The notes beneath the pieces are model-generated. The model was given only the letters and a program-made list of their open reading frames with translations, ran no database searches and was not told the DNA's origin. DNA of 64,000 bases from an uncultured Bacteroides sp. GTDB lineage: Bacteria > Bacteroidota > Bacteroidia > Bacteroidales > Bacteroidaceae. The position numbers and the translations under genes are program-made. Numbering within the stretch: position 1 is the first letter of the stretch; each line of letters opens with the position of its first letter. Below, piece by piece: positions 19,054 through 28,432 of the stretch. The stretch lies in NCBI RefSeq assembly GCF_963677715.1, contig NZ_OY782493.1:124001-188000 (forward strand), written 5' to 3'.

Positions 19054-21219
19054 TTATTCTACAATTGTCATTTCATTAATCAGGTTTCCGCAGTTACCTA
19101 ATTTGTCGAGAATGAAGAGTACGTAGCGTATATCGAGGTTGATGCAACGTTGCAAATCATTATCGAAGTTGATGTCGCCACTGAGAGACTCCCAGTTGCC
19201 ATCAAAAGCGCAACCTATCAATTCTCCGTTCTCATTGATAACAGGGCTTCCGGAGTTACCGCCTGTGATGTCGTTGGTCGTAAGGAAGCATACCGGCATT
19301 TCGCCGTTGGGCAATGCATAGCGGCCGAAATCCTTTTTCTCGATCAACTCTTTCAACTTAGCGGGTACAACGAATTCGCGATCATTGGGATTCTCTTTTT
19401 CGAGAACACCTCTCGTTGTGGTATAGTACCTGTAATTCACGCCGTCTCTGGGACTGTAAGATTTTACATTACCATACGTCAGGCGGATGGTGAAGTTAGC
19501 ATCCGGATAAGAAGGAACAGGACTCTTCATCTCACCCAGTCCGCGCACATACGTTTTGTGCAGAACATCCAGCTCGTCGGCCAAAGGATTCAATTCATTG
19601 TTCAAAGCAGAGAATTTGTCGGCTATTGAGCGGTAATAACGGCAGCAAAGATCTTTTTCCAAAGCCTTTTCGCTTGGTTTCTTTAAGAATTTCTCCAAGT
19701 TCTCTTCGTTGGCCATGATGGAGTTGTTATACATCTCGTCAATGAACTTGTTGTAATCTCCTTTGTACTCTTTCTCAATGAATGCATAAATGTCCGGACG
19801 CTGATCGGCAGGAATCATTTCGGCATAAAGAGGGAACAACGCTTTGGCCACTTTGCGATCTACTTCCTGGTCGTAATCCTTATTGTGAATGCGTGCGTAT
19901 GCTTTGCGGAAGTTCTCTTTCAAAGAGTCTATTTTAGCGGCATCCTTTTCAGAAATGGCCTCTTTCATATCATCAAATGCCTTGTAAGGCACCTTGAATT
20001 CAATGCCGTTGAGGAATGTCTCCAGCAGGCAGGTACGTTGAAATCTCAGTGGAGATGTCTTTGCCACGACTTCATCTATTCCTTTTACAGCTTTAGCGTA
20101 TGCCTCGTTGTTTTGCTCTTTGGCAAACAGGGCAAACTGAGCTTCCTGGCCGGCTTTGGTTTCAAGCACATTGTTATCGATAATGGCTTTGTTCATACCG
20201 ATAGAGTTTTTCCAGTAGTTAGAGGAGCCGGCAAACTTGTTGGCATACTGTATGCGTATTTTGTCACTGGCATTCATCTCTTTAATCAGCACATCCTGAC
20301 GAACACCGCGTATGCGAATGCGTGGAGTATTGGTAGCATCCATGCGTTCTTTTACTTCCGATACGGTTAAATAGCGGCTGGTGCTTCCCGGAAATCCCAT
20401 AATCATGGCGTAATCGCCTTCTTTCAATCCTTTGATGCTGATGGGTAAATGCTTTTTAGTTTTCAAAGGAATGTTTGTGGGACTGTAATCGGCAGGTTCA
20501 CCGTTTGCATCCGCATAGATGCGGAACATCGAGAAGTCTCCTGTGTGGCGCGGCCACATCCAGTTATCCGTTTCGCCGCCAAACTTACCTACCGATGAAG
20601 GAGGAGCGGCTACCATACGAACATCCGAATATATTTTTTTATAAAACATATAGAACTTGTTTCCGGCATAGAAAGGCAACGCTTGTACTACGATGCCTTT
20701 TTTACCTTTCAGGTCGCTTTTGTTATAAAGCTCCTGTGCCAGAGAGTCGAGAAACTTACCGGTAAATGATTGCGCTTCTGTAATTTCTTTAGCGGCAATC
20801 TTAGCATTTACTATATCGGTAATGTCTTCTATTCTTTCGATAAAGGTAAATGTTAGTCCCGGGGTAACCAATTCTTTATCTCTGGAAGTAGCCCAGAAAC
20901 CATCGGTCAGATAATCGTGCTCTACAGAACTGTGTTGCTGGATAGATTCGTAACCGCAATGATGATTCGTCAGTACCAATCCTTCGGCGGAAATCACTTC
21001 TCCGGTACATCCTCTTCCGAAGATACCTACCGCATCTTTCAGCGAAACGCCGTTGGGGTTGTACAGGTCTAGAGCATTTAGCTTCAGGCCTTGCTTCTTC
21101 ATCATATCAATGGAGTGCTGTTCTTGCATGAGTTGCAACAACCACATCCCCTCGTCCGCTTTGGCGGAACAAACAACCAGCGCCACAAGCGCCAGCAGGT
21201 AGAGTTTTAATTTGTTCAT
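19054..21219 (-). CDS. S46-family dipeptidyl peptidase, DPP7-like
   Basis: 721 aa, secreted (signal [17 protein letters not shown]). It removes dipeptides from peptide N-termini in the periplasm. S46 hallmarks are [15 protein letters not shown] (catalytic histidine), [18 protein letters not shown] (catalytic aspartate region) and [15 protein letters not shown] (catalytic serine). Eighteen residues after that serine, where DPP11 has arginine and DPP7 has glycine, the sequence reads CAFDGNWE, i.e. glycine. This points to DPP7-type hydrophobic P1 preference rather than Asp/Glu. The gene is monocistronic and converges with the HicB-like gene. Confidence 0.92.
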   Translation of the reverse strand: MNKLKLYLLALVALVVCSAKADEGMWLLQLMQEQHSIDMMKKQGLKLNALDLYNPNGVSLKDAVGIFGRGCTGEVISAEGLVLTNHHCGYESIQQHSSVEHDYLTDGFWATSRDKELVTPGLTFTFIERIEDITDIVNAKIAAKEITEAQSFTGKFLDSLAQELYNKSDLKGKKGIVVQALPFYAGNKFYMFYKKIYSDVRMVAAPPSSVGKFGGETDNWMWPRHTGDFSMFRIYADANGEPADYSPTNIPLKTKKHLPISIKGLKEGDYAMIMGFPGSTSRYLTVSEVKERMDATNTPRIRIRGVRQDVLIKEMNASDKIRIQYANKFAGSSNYWKNSIGMNKAIIDNNVLETKAGQEAQFALFAKEQNNEAYAKAVKGIDEVVAKTSPLRFQRTCLLETFLNGIEFKVPYKAFDDMKEAISEKDAAKIDSLKENFRKAYARIHNKDYDQEVDRKVAKALFPLYAEMIPADQRPDIYAFIEKEYKGDYNKFIDEMYNNSIMANEENLEKFLKKPSEKALEKDLCCRYYRSIADKFSALNNELNPLADELDVLHKTYVRGLGEMKSPVPSYPDANFTIRLTYGNVKSYSPRDGVNYRYYTTTRGVLEKENPNDREFVVPAKLKELIEKKDFGRYALPNGEMPVCFLTTNDITGGNSGSPVINENGELIGCAFDGNWESLSGDINFDNDLQRCINLDIRYVLFILDKLGNCGNLINEMTIVE

Positions 21220-21556
21220 GAGTTTATAATTAAATTAATTGTAATTCTTTAGTTCTCAGCTAACTATGTTACCCGCTCAGCTATTAGTAACAACCCTCCC
21301 GGAAGGCGTTTATAGGTAAAAAGAGGCTGTTCATATGCAAATTTAGGTAAACTAATTGAAAAAAAAGGTGTCAATACCCCCTTTATAAGGATTATTAAAG
21401 AAAGAAATTTCCCTCAAGTTTTAAATATTGATAAAATGTTTCTTTTCATTGCGATTTGATTGTAACTTTGTCATTCAGAGCCATTATAGATGTTGAATAG
21501 CGATTTTCGTATGCTATGATCATAATTAGTGGCTTGTAACTAAGTAGATGAAATGA
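21220..21556 (+). promoter_or_regulatory. Divergent intergenic region with promoter for the lipoprotein gene
   Basis: 337 bp between the DPP7-like gene and the divergent lipoprotein gene. TTTC (21439-21442), 20 bp, TAACTTTG (21463-21470) is one mismatch from the Bacteroides consensus and would start transcripts near 21478. No gene is seen in the rest. Confidence 0.55.
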
Positions 21557-22288
21557 ATGTTGAATAGACTCTTATCTGTAGTTTTTCTATTTTTGTCTCT
21601 TACTTCTTGCGGTAGTAAGTATAAAATTGGGGGTACCTCGTCTGTCACAAGTTTGGATGGGAAGAAACTTTTCCTGAAGACTCTTCAGAATGGTGCGTGG
21701 GTTTCTATTGATTCGGCGGAAGTGATTCACGGATTATTTACGATGAATGGCCCTGTTGATTCGGTCATGATGGTTACTCTTTATATGGATGATGAAAGCA
21801 TAATGCCGTTGGTGCTCGAAAGCGGAAACATAACCATCTCTATTGATAATACGCAGATGTCTGCCAAAGGTACGCCTTTGAACAATGCTCTTTATGAATT
21901 TGTAGACAAGAAGAATGCGATGGATCTTAAGATTGAAGATCTGGAACGCAAAGAAGCCCGAATGGTGATGGATGGTGCCGACCTGGCCGATATTCACGAA
22001 CAGCTGGCCAAAGAAAGTGAAGCCCTGGTCAGTGAAATGAATATTTACGTTAAGCAGTTCATTTCCGACAATTACGAAAACGTATTGGGCCCCAGCGTTT
22101 TTATGATGCTATGCAGCAATTTGCCTTATCCGGTGATGACTCCTCAGATAGAAGACATTATGAAAGATGCTCCCGACACTTTTAAGAATAATAAGATGGT
22201 GAAAGAGTTTATTTCGAAAGCTCACGAAAACATGCAGCTTCTCGAAGAGCGCCGTCGTATGGAGCAGAATGCTTCTATGCATCCTTAA
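21557..22288 (+). CDS. DUF4369-type lipoprotein
   Basis: 243 aa. The signal ends in LTSCGS, a lipobox. The next part, YKIGGTSSVTSLDGKKLFLKTLQNG and VIHGLFTMNG, fits the DUF4369 domain that often sits ahead of a thioredoxin-like domain in Bacteroidetes. Here the thioredoxin is not fused but encoded by the next gene. The C-terminal half is helical and charged. Function unknown; an envelope redox or stress role is inferred only from the neighbour. Confidence 0.78.
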   Translation: MLNRLLSVVFLFLSLTSCGSKYKIGGTSSVTSLDGKKLFLKTLQNGAWVSIDSAEVIHGLFTMNGPVDSVMMVTLYMDDESIMPLVLESGNITISIDNTQMSAKGTPLNNALYEFVDKKNAMDLKIEDLERKEARMVMDGADLADIHEQLAKESEALVSEMNIYVKQFISDNYENVLGPSVFMMLCSNLPYPVMTPQIEDIMKDAPDTFKNNKMVKEFISKAHENMQLLEERRRMEQNASMHP

Positions 22289-22380
22289 GTAAGATTGCAG
22301 AACGCCGAATACCATGTATGTGGTATTTGCCGTGTTGGTTGTTTTATTTAGTTTTGCAAATCAACAAGTTAATTGAAAGA

Positions 22381-22941
22381 ATGAAAAAAAAATTAGTATG
22401 TATTTGTGGCTTTCTACTGTTTTTACTGATGGGCACAGTCTCTGCTCAAGGTGTTCAAACTACCGATATGGCAAGTGTGAAGGCCGATAGTACGGGCTAT
22501 ATCGTACGTGTGGGAGATATGGCGCCCGATTTTACCGTAAAGCTCACCGACGGCAAAGAGGTAACCCTTTCTGCTCTTCGGGGCAAAGTAGTGATGTTGC
22601 AGTTTACTGCCAGTTGGTGTGGTGTGTGCCGCAAAGAAATGCCGTTTATAGAACGGGATATCTGGCAAAAGCACAAAGACTCCGGCCAGTTTGTACTTAT
22701 AGCCGTTGATCGGGACGAACCGCTCGAAAAGGTTATCCCGTTTGGCCAGTCGGTAGGTATTACTTATCCGATGGGTTTGGATCCGGGTGCCGATATCTAT
22801 GCTAATTATGCACTACGCGATTCGGGTATAACACGTAATGTGTTGATAGATCGTGACGGTCGTATCGTGAAGCTTACCCGGTTGTATAATGAATCCGAAT
22901 TTGCTTCATTGGTGCAGCGGATTGACGAACTGCTTCGTTAA
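22381..22941 (+). CDS. TlpA-family disulfide reductase
   Basis: About 186 aa from MKKKLVCICG; the longer frame from 22318 places 21 extra residues before a good signal peptide and is not credible. The domain is a TlpA/ResA-like thioredoxin fold: GDMAPDFTVKLTDGKEVTLSALRGK, active site SWCGVCRKE, then the central insertion and GITRNVLIDRDGRIV. It should act as a periplasmic reductase fed by the DsbD-like protein. It pairs with the upstream DUF4369 lipoprotein gene. Confidence 0.9.
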   Translation: MKKKLVCICGFLLFLLMGTVSAQGVQTTDMASVKADSTGYIVRVGDMAPDFTVKLTDGKEVTLSALRGKVVMLQFTASWCGVCRKEMPFIERDIWQKHKDSGQFVLIAVDRDEPLEKVIPFGQSVGITYPMGLDPGADIYANYALRDSGITRNVLIDRDGRIVKLTRLYNESEFASLVQRIDELLR

Positions 22942-22968
22942 GAGGTTCTGTATATTGCTTCTCCTTAT

Positions 22969-23703
22969 TTATCTGGTCAGACTGAGTTTGGCCAGATAAT
23001 CATAATGCTTGCCTTCTTTCACCAGCTCGGCTGTGAATCCGCATTGCGAAGCATACAGGCTGAGTGTTTGGAAATCTATGTATAGCCAGTCAAAGACATC
23101 GCCCTTAATCTCTTTATACTGCATCTGAAAATCAATCTCGCCGTAGTAATCTCCTGCCAGATCGATCAGGTAACTGCCGTCTTCTTCTTCAAACAGATAG
23201 CGCAGGTCGCTCGAATCCATCAACACACATCCGTCGGGGCGGAGCAGTAGTTTCATTTTCTGAAAGAAGTCGGGCAGGTTTTCTATCCTCCCGATAATGC
23301 CCGAACCATTCATGAGTAAGAGTATCGTATCGAACTGCTCGTAAAAAGTATCATCGAAGAGATTAACCAACCTCACATCCTTTACCCCGCGTTGTTTCAT
23401 CACCTCCACCGAAAGGGGAGAGATATCAATGGCACAAACCTCTTTGCCTGCTTCCTGCAATGCCAGAGCATGGCAACCGCTTCCCGCACCAACGTCGAGT
23501 ATCTTGCCTGCGGCCATTTTCAGAGCTGTTTTTTCCAGTACGGGCATACGTGCTTCCGTGCGGAATAAATCTTTTACCGGTAACTCATCTTCATCAAATG
23601 AGGATGAGAATATGCGCAGGCGGTCGGCTTTGCGGTGAGCAAAATAATCGGTTATGGCCGTACCCATCGGATCTTTGTCGGCTGTGAGCAGAGTTGCATT
23701 CAT
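22969..23703 (-). CDS. Class I SAM-dependent methyltransferase
   Basis: About 244 aa. The SAM-binding motif I is LDVGAGSGCHALAL, with motif II-like EVCAIDISPLSVEVMKQRG and motif IV-like FDTILLLMNGSGIIG. Substrate unknown. I start it at MNATLLTADKDP (23703) rather than the longer frame from 23757, because a -7 element TATCTTTG on this strand (23728-23735) places the transcript start near 23720, inside the longer frame. Confidence 0.82.
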   Translation of the reverse strand: MNATLLTADKDPMGTAITDYFAHRKADRLRIFSSSFDEDELPVKDLFRTEARMPVLEKTALKMAAGKILDVGAGSGCHALALQEAGKEVCAIDISPLSVEVMKQRGVKDVRLVNLFDDTFYEQFDTILLLMNGSGIIGRIENLPDFFQKMKLLLRPDGCVLMDSSDLRYLFEEEDGSYLIDLAGDYYGEIDFQMQYKEIKGDVFDWLYIDFQTLSLYASQCGFTAELVKEGKHYDYLAKLSLTR

Positions 23704-23727
23704 AAGAGTGACTATTACAGTGAACTG

Positions 23728-23735
23728 CAAAGATA
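23728..23735 (-). promoter_or_regulatory. -7 promoter element deciding the methyltransferase start
   Basis: TATCTTTG on the minus strand fits TAnnTTTG; no good -33 box was seen. Its position rules out the upstream ATG at 23757. A plus-strand TATCTTTG near 23769 may serve the divergent small gene at 23808. Confidence 0.5.
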
Positions 23736-23807
23736 GGGAATAATACTGTTTATTCATAAAAAATGCTTATCTTTGCAGCCATAAAAAGAACGAATAAAGA
23801 AAGCAAT

Positions 23808-24002
23808 ATGAGCATTGAAGATGCAATAATGGGGGGGATTGTTTTTAAAGGCAAGGCAAAAGAAGAGCCTGTTGGAAAACTAAAGAAACCCAAAGTGAAG
23901 ACTAAAGCCAAGAAGGCAACCTATATTAAAGGATTGCACGGATCGGATTCTTCGAAAATGAAATTAGAGATTAGACAAAAGCGTGCCAACAGGCATAAAT
24001 AA
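23808..24002 (+). CDS. Small lysine-rich hypothetical protein
   Basis: 64 aa from MSIEDAIMGGIVFKG. After a short N-terminal segment it is strongly basic (KLKKPKVKTKAKKATYIKG and RQKRANRHK), which suggests nucleic-acid or ribosome association, but I do not recognise a family. It has its own -7 element (TATCTTTG near 23769) and is followed by a strong terminator, so it is probably a real monocistronic gene. The longer frame from 23763 overlaps the promoter and is unlikely. Confidence 0.65.
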   Translation: MSIEDAIMGGIVFKGKAKEEPVGKLKKPKVKTKAKKATYIKGLHGSDSSKMKLEIRQKRANRHK

Positions 24003-24025
24003 TAACTCTTTGTTGTTCAAACAAG

Positions 24026-24085
24026 AAAAGTAGTTAAGCACATTGTTCTCACTGAAAGAGTTCATGTTGCTTAACTACTTTTTTT
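24026..24085 (+). terminator. Intrinsic terminator after the small basic protein gene
   Basis: Fifteen bases at 24026-24040 pair perfectly with 24068-24082, followed by a run of T. The stem is AT-rich but long. Confidence 0.75.
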
Positions 24086-24131
24086 GTGCAAACAGCCTGA
24101 GCGGAAAAGCGAAGGCTGTTTATAAAGTCCT

Positions 24132-24509
24132 TTATTTAACCGGCAGAATTTCTATCCAGTAGTTATCGGGGTCATTGATAAAATAGAGCCCCATGTCTGT
24201 ATTTTCAAAGCACACACAGTTCATCTCTTTGTGATACTTGCGCACTTCTTCGTAATCTCCCTCTACACGGAAACAAAGGTGGCTCTCGTTTTCTCCCAGC
24301 TCGTAGGCCGCTGTGTGGTCTCTGAGCCAGGTAAGTTCCAGTAAGAAACCGGTTGCGTTATCTGTCAGATAAACGAGTATAAAAGAACCGTCTTTTGCTT
24401 CTTTGCGGTGATGTTCCCTCAGGCTCAATGCCTTTTCATAGAAAGCAATGCTGCGTTCCAGGTTGGTTACGTTAATGTTAAAGTGGTCAAATCTGCTTTT
24501 TATTTCCAT
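24132..24509 (-). CDS. VOC-superfamily (glyoxalase-like) protein
   Basis: 125 aa, one vicinal-oxygen-chelate unit pair. FDHFNINVTNLERSIAFYEKAL is the first betaalphabetabetabeta module start, with the metal-type histidine, and FINDPDNYWIEILPVK is the typical last strand with glutamate. It is close to lactoylglutathione lyase-like proteins, but many such small VOC proteins have other substrates. Downstream gene of the 25758-24132 group; 31 bp separate it from the flavin-reductase fusion gene. Confidence 0.85.
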   Translation of the reverse strand: MEIKSRFDHFNINVTNLERSIAFYEKALSLREHHRKEAKDGSFILVYLTDNATGFLLELTWLRDHTAAYELGENESHLCFRVEGDYEEVRKYHKEMNCVCFENTDMGLYFINDPDNYWIEILPVK

Positions 24510-24540
24510 TGTTCTGTTTCCTCCTTCTTCTCTTTATTTG

Positions 24541-25758
24541 TTATTTTACCCAAACATTGATTATTTCGCCTATAAACATTTTGTGCATTTGCTTACCCGT
24601 CCACTGCTCTTTTATGTTTTTATTAGAGACAGCCTCCGGCGTGAGCGATTGCGAAACCAGTTTGCGGCATTCTATGATGAGCCATGCTTCGGCAAAAGCC
24701 TTGCTGCCTGTTGGGGTAGTAATGGGTGTTAATCCGGAACCCTTAACCTTATCCGTGTTTTTGCCGGAGTTCGTTCCGCAATAGTTTAGCGCACTGCGAT
24801 AAGCTTCGGTGTAAAATGTCAATGTATACGTATCGTTTGTTTCCATCAGCTGGTAGGTGTAGCGGGTGGGGTTGATGAAACAGAACATAACCGGTTTATC
24901 AAACAGCACACCTAATCCTCCCCAACTGGCGGTCATCATATTGAATTTCTCATTGTTACCGGCCGTTATCAGCATCCAGTCTTCGGAGAGCATTTTGATG
25001 ATGTTGCCCGGAATTTTGTTCGGAGCAATTTGTTTGTAACCCGGCAGATCGACAGCAACGGAAGCACTTGCTTCGGGACTTATGGCGATGGCGGGGATGG
25101 TACTTACGTCCGGTCTGGTGGTTGCGGTTGTATAAGTCACTGCAGCAGGCTGTGCGGCAGCGGCGGTTGCGCCCCCAAGTGCGGTTTGCGCACCGGCCAG
25201 TAATTCGGTGGCAAAGTCAACGGTCTTTATGCGAAACTTAGATAGTCCCCGTACTAATTTTGTTTGTTTTTTGTTTAGTGCAACATTGTCGGCTATCCAA
25301 TCCTCAGCAGTAAATTTCTCTTTCTCCTGATAAGTATAGTGTATTCTTTCTATATCCATTAAACATTTCCCGGTCTGGCAGGTGGCGGTAATCTGATAGT
25401 CTACCAGAGTGCGATCCAATGACAGAGCGGTCGATTTGAAGACAATGTATTCTTCCGCCAATCCGGCTATCATGCCTTTTTCTTTGTCGGAGTACACCAC
25501 CCGGCTTGTGTTTTTGTTCTTTTTCAATCTCTTTTCCATCCAGGCAAGCGTCTTGTCGAATACTTGCTCTTTAGACATGCCCGGCAGGCTGATCTCTTGA
25601 GAAAAGACCACTTTCCCGTCTTTTTCGGGAACCGCACCGACAAGATATTTACTGATGTCTGTTTTTTGGTTATCGTCATCATCCTGATCATCCTGTGCGT
25701 GCATAGCCACAGGCAGGCAAAAAAGGAACAGTGCTAAAAGATACGTTAGTTTATTCAT
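24541..25758 (-). CDS. Exported DUF4468 + flavin reductase-like fusion protein
   Basis: 405 aa. The signal peptide (LTYLLALFLFCLPVAMHAQ) is followed by an acidic linker. A DUF4468-like region (about 45-165) reads LPGMSKEQVFDKTLAWMEKRLKKNK and IHYTYQEKEKFTAEDW. An Ala/Thr-rich linker follows, then a flavin reductase-like split-barrel domain (about 235-405) with MLSEDWMLITAGNN, FNMMTASWGGLGVLFDKPVMFCFINP and GSGLTPI. Flavin reductase-like proteins bind FMN, and an exported one would need flavin outside the cytoplasm. Function unknown. Confidence 0.8.
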   Translation of the reverse strand: MNKLTYLLALFLFCLPVAMHAQDDQDDDDNQKTDISKYLVGAVPEKDGKVVFSQEISLPGMSKEQVFDKTLAWMEKRLKKNKNTSRVVYSDKEKGMIAGLAEEYIVFKSTALSLDRTLVDYQITATCQTGKCLMDIERIHYTYQEKEKFTAEDWIADNVALNKKQTKLVRGLSKFRIKTVDFATELLAGAQTALGGATAAAAQPAAVTYTTATTRPDVSTIPAIAISPEASASVAVDLPGYKQIAPNKIPGNIIKMLSEDWMLITAGNNEKFNMMTASWGGLGVLFDKPVMFCFINPTRYTYQLMETNDTYTLTFYTEAYRSALNYCGTNSGKNTDKVKGSGLTPITTPTGSKAFAEAWLIIECRKLVSQSLTPEAVSNKNIKEQWTGKQMHKMFIGEIINVWVK

Positions 25759-25770
25759 ACTGGTATTATT

Positions 25771-26496
25771 TTATAATGTCAAACTCTCTCCGCGGTGTGT
25801 TATTGCGATGAAGTTGCAGCCGTTAGCTTGTGCCGTGTTGCGAAAGGCATTGCCACCGGCATAATCTTCGCCAAAGTGCATGGGTACAAATATAGAAGTT
25901 TTTATTTGTTCTACGAACTGTCGGGCCCCTCTATCGTAGTCTTTTCCTAATCTGGAGTCTACGGGAAACATCACCAGATCGATGGCGGGAGCTGCCTGTT
26001 GCAACAATTTCAACTCCGCCAGAAAATCACCTTCGGCCTTGCGGGCTTCTTCTTCGGTAGATTCTTCACTCCAGTGCCAGTTGTTCAGGTCGCCGGCATG
26101 AAACAGCTTTGTGCCTTGCAGATCGATCAGGAACGAGATGCCCGAATCGGTAGAGCCGAATGCCTGAATGCGTATTGCATCATCCTGATATACCTCGGGT
26201 TTGTTAATGTACAGAGCCTCTTCTTTTGAGGCACGTTTATGCTGCATAATGTCTTTGGAGAAGATGTAGTTGATGTCCGGTCTTTGTTCCTTCCATGAAA
26301 GAATGTCGCGGTTAAAATGATCGGGATGAAAATGCGTGGAGAGAACATAAAACTTGCCCGGACGGCTCAGTAACTCGTCGTGCACCACACCCCGGTTGGG
26401 TATTGTTTCCGACGAATCTTTGTAATAGTCGATAATGACGGTTATTCCATCGGCCTCGATGGCAAAGCCACTGTGGTATATATAAGTCAGCTTCAT
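25771..26496 (-). CDS. MBL-fold metallo-hydrolase
   Basis: About 241 aa from MKLTYIYHSGFAIEADG. The metallo-beta-lactamase motif STHFHPDHFN is present, with later FHAGDLNNWHW and a terminal histidine in PMHFGEDYAGG. This pattern is close to the UlaG/YcbL-like hydrolases of unknown substrate. The start at 26526 in the longest frame would precede a weaker N-terminus. It lies 12 bp upstream of the DUF4468-flavin reductase gene. Confidence 0.85.
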   Translation of the reverse strand: MKLTYIYHSGFAIEADGITVIIDYYKDSSETIPNRGVVHDELLSRPGKFYVLSTHFHPDHFNRDILSWKEQRPDINYIFSKDIMQHKRASKEEALYINKPEVYQDDAIRIQAFGSTDSGISFLIDLQGTKLFHAGDLNNWHWSEESTEEEARKAEGDFLAELKLLQQAAPAIDLVMFPVDSRLGKDYDRGARQFVEQIKTSIFVPMHFGEDYAGGNAFRNTAQANGCNFIAITHRGESLTL

Positions 26497-26533
26497 AAGT
26501 AAACGATTTATAGTGTAAAAGTACAAATTATTT

Positions 26534-27181
26534 TCACGGTGCCAACCTTTCCCGCTTCCAATTTTGCTTATCTTCTTGCAAGATATACAGAAAACGGTCG
26601 TGCAGTCTGCTGGGTCGTCCCTGCCAAAACTCTATCCGGGTGGGAGTTACTTCGTAGCCGCCCCAATTATCGGGTCGCTCCACTTCCCTACCTATCCAGC
26701 GGGCAGCTTCGGCTACAAACAGGCGCATAATCTCTACCCGGCTGCCTACGGGGCGGCTTTGCGGAGAGATGCGTGCTCCGATGCGGCTTTTGTAAGGACG
26801 CGTTTTGAAATAAGCATCAGACTCTTCGGGGGATACCTTTGCTGCAATCCCCTCTATGTGCACTTGACGCTCCAATTCGTGCCACACGAATGAGAGAGAA
26901 ATGTGAGGATTCTGTGCCAGATGGCTTCCCTTGCGGCTTTCGTAGTTGGTGTAGAACACAAATTGGCCTTCACGCAAGGCTTTCAACAACACCGTCCGCG
27001 TCGAAGGAGTACCTTCGGGAGACACTGTGCCTACAATCACTGCGGTAGGTTCTTCTGTTTTGGCTTCTATGGCGTCGTTTAGCCATTTCTCAAATAATGT
27101 GATCGGATCTTCGGGCAGGTCATTTGCCTTTAGCCCTCCTTTCGTGTATTCCTGTCGAATGTTTGCGAGGTTTATTTTCAT
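26534..27181 (-). CDS. pdxH: Pyridoxamine 5'-phosphate oxidase
   Basis: 215 aa. FMN enzyme that oxidises pyridoxamine or pyridoxine 5'-phosphate to PLP. Family segments: NIRQEYTKGGL, DPITLFEKWLNDA, PSTRTVLLKALREGQFVFYTNYESRKG, ARISPQSRPVGSR and the C-terminal EFWQGRPSRLHDRFLY. It overlaps the upstream dehydrogenase gene by 4 bp, so the two are translationally coupled. Confidence 0.96.
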   Translation of the reverse strand: MKINLANIRQEYTKGGLKANDLPEDPITLFEKWLNDAIEAKTEEPTAVIVGTVSPEGTPSTRTVLLKALREGQFVFYTNYESRKGSHLAQNPHISLSFVWHELERQVHIEGIAAKVSPEESDAYFKTRPYKSRIGARISPQSRPVGSRVEIMRLFVAEAARWIGREVERPDNWGGYEVTPTRIEFWQGRPSRLHDRFLYILQEDKQNWKRERLAP

Positions 27182-28179
27182 TTTTTCACTTCGTTGGTCA
27201 AAGGCTTCTTGTCGATAAAGTCCTTCACGTTCTGTAGCGTAGTTACTGCAATGTTATCGAGCGCCTCTTGTGTGAAGAATGCCTGGTGCGAGGTAACGAT
27301 AACATTGTTGAAGGAAAGTAACCGTGCCAGCACGTCATCGTCTATGATGCGGTCCGATTTATCTTCGTAGAAGTAATCGCTCTCTTCCTCGTACACATCC
27401 AGCCCCGCATATCCTATTTTTTTGTTCTTCAATCCCTCAATCAGCGCATTGGTGTGTATCAACTGTCCGCGCCCGGTATTGATAATCATCACCCCATCCT
27501 TCATTTTGCTGATGGAATAATCATTGATAAGGTATTTGGTTTGCTCCGTTAGCGGGCAGTGTAGGGAGATGATGTCCGAGCTGTGATACAACTCATCGAG
27601 CGAAGCATAAACCACCTGATGCTCCCTCGCAAAATTATAGTCGGGATACAGATCGTAGGCCAGGATGTTCATGCCGAATCCGCGAAGAATCTGAATCAAT
27701 ACCTTGGCTATTCTTCCTGTGCCGATGATGCCTGCTGTTTTTCCGTACATGTCGAAGCCCAACAATCCGTGCAGAGAGAAATTCCCGTCACGGGTTCGCC
27801 ACGTGGCACGCGGTATTCTTCGGTTGAGTGCCAGCATAAGCGCTACCGTATGTTCGGCCACTGCGTAGGGCGAATAGGCGGGCACACGCACCACCACCAT
27901 TCCGGCAGCCGTGGCGGCACTCAGGTCTACATTGTTGTATCCGGCACAGCGCAGCGCCAGTACCTTTACACCGTTTGCAGCCATTATGCCAATTATTTCG
28001 GCATCGGCCGTATCGTTTACAAAGATGCATACAGCATCTACCCCCTGGGTTAAGACTACGTTGTTTTTATTGAGATGCCCTTTAAAGAATCTGAGTTCAA
28101 AGTCGAATTCGGCGTTCTTTTTACTAAAAGACGACTCATCATAGGGTTGTGTTCCGAAAAAAGCGATTGTAAATGCCAT
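27178..28179 (-). CDS. D-2-hydroxyacid dehydrogenase (D-lactate dehydrogenase type)
   Basis: 333 aa. The NAD-binding motif GIIGTGRIAK is near residue 150. The active-site arginine is in NTGRGQLIHTNAL, a glutamate lies in DVYEEESDYFYEDK, and the catalytic histidine is in TSHQAFFT. This arrangement, together with MAFTIAFFGTQPYDESSF at the start, resembles LdhA, which reduces pyruvate to D-lactate during fermentation. It is coupled to pdxH by a 4-bp overlap. Confidence 0.9.
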   Translation of the reverse strand: MAFTIAFFGTQPYDESSFSKKNAEFDFELRFFKGHLNKNNVVLTQGVDAVCIFVNDTADAEIIGIMAANGVKVLALRCAGYNNVDLSAATAAGMVVVRVPAYSPYAVAEHTVALMLALNRRIPRATWRTRDGNFSLHGLLGFDMYGKTAGIIGTGRIAKVLIQILRGFGMNILAYDLYPDYNFAREHQVVYASLDELYHSSDIISLHCPLTEQTKYLINDYSISKMKDGVMIINTGRGQLIHTNALIEGLKNKKIGYAGLDVYEEESDYFYEDKSDRIIDDDVLARLLSFNNVIVTSHQAFFTQEALDNIAVTTLQNVKDFIDKKPLTNEVKK

Positions 28180-28395
28180 TATTTATGATTGTTTTTTATT
28201 GTTGCTCACTACGTTCTCTTCCTTGCATTTAAACGCTATTACGGGCCGATTGTTTACGATTGCTATCCTTATTTATCCCTATTGAGCTTTATTCTCTCGT
28301 TGTTAGTTTCATGTAGAACAGTTCTGTTTTCCAATTAAATGAGGAGAATATCGAAATATTATGCACAAAAATAGTTGGCATGCGCCATTTTGTAC

Positions 28396-28403
28396 TACCT
28401 TTG
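28396..28403 (+). promoter_or_regulatory. -7 element ahead of the FadL-type porin gene
   Basis: TACCTTTG matches TAnnTTTG; the -33 region has only TTGG at a short spacing. The start codon at 28433 is 30 bp downstream. The 253-bp divergent gap shows nothing else recognisable. Confidence 0.5.
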
Positions 28404-28432
28404 CGGCCTGATTAACTTAAAAAAAGAATTTA

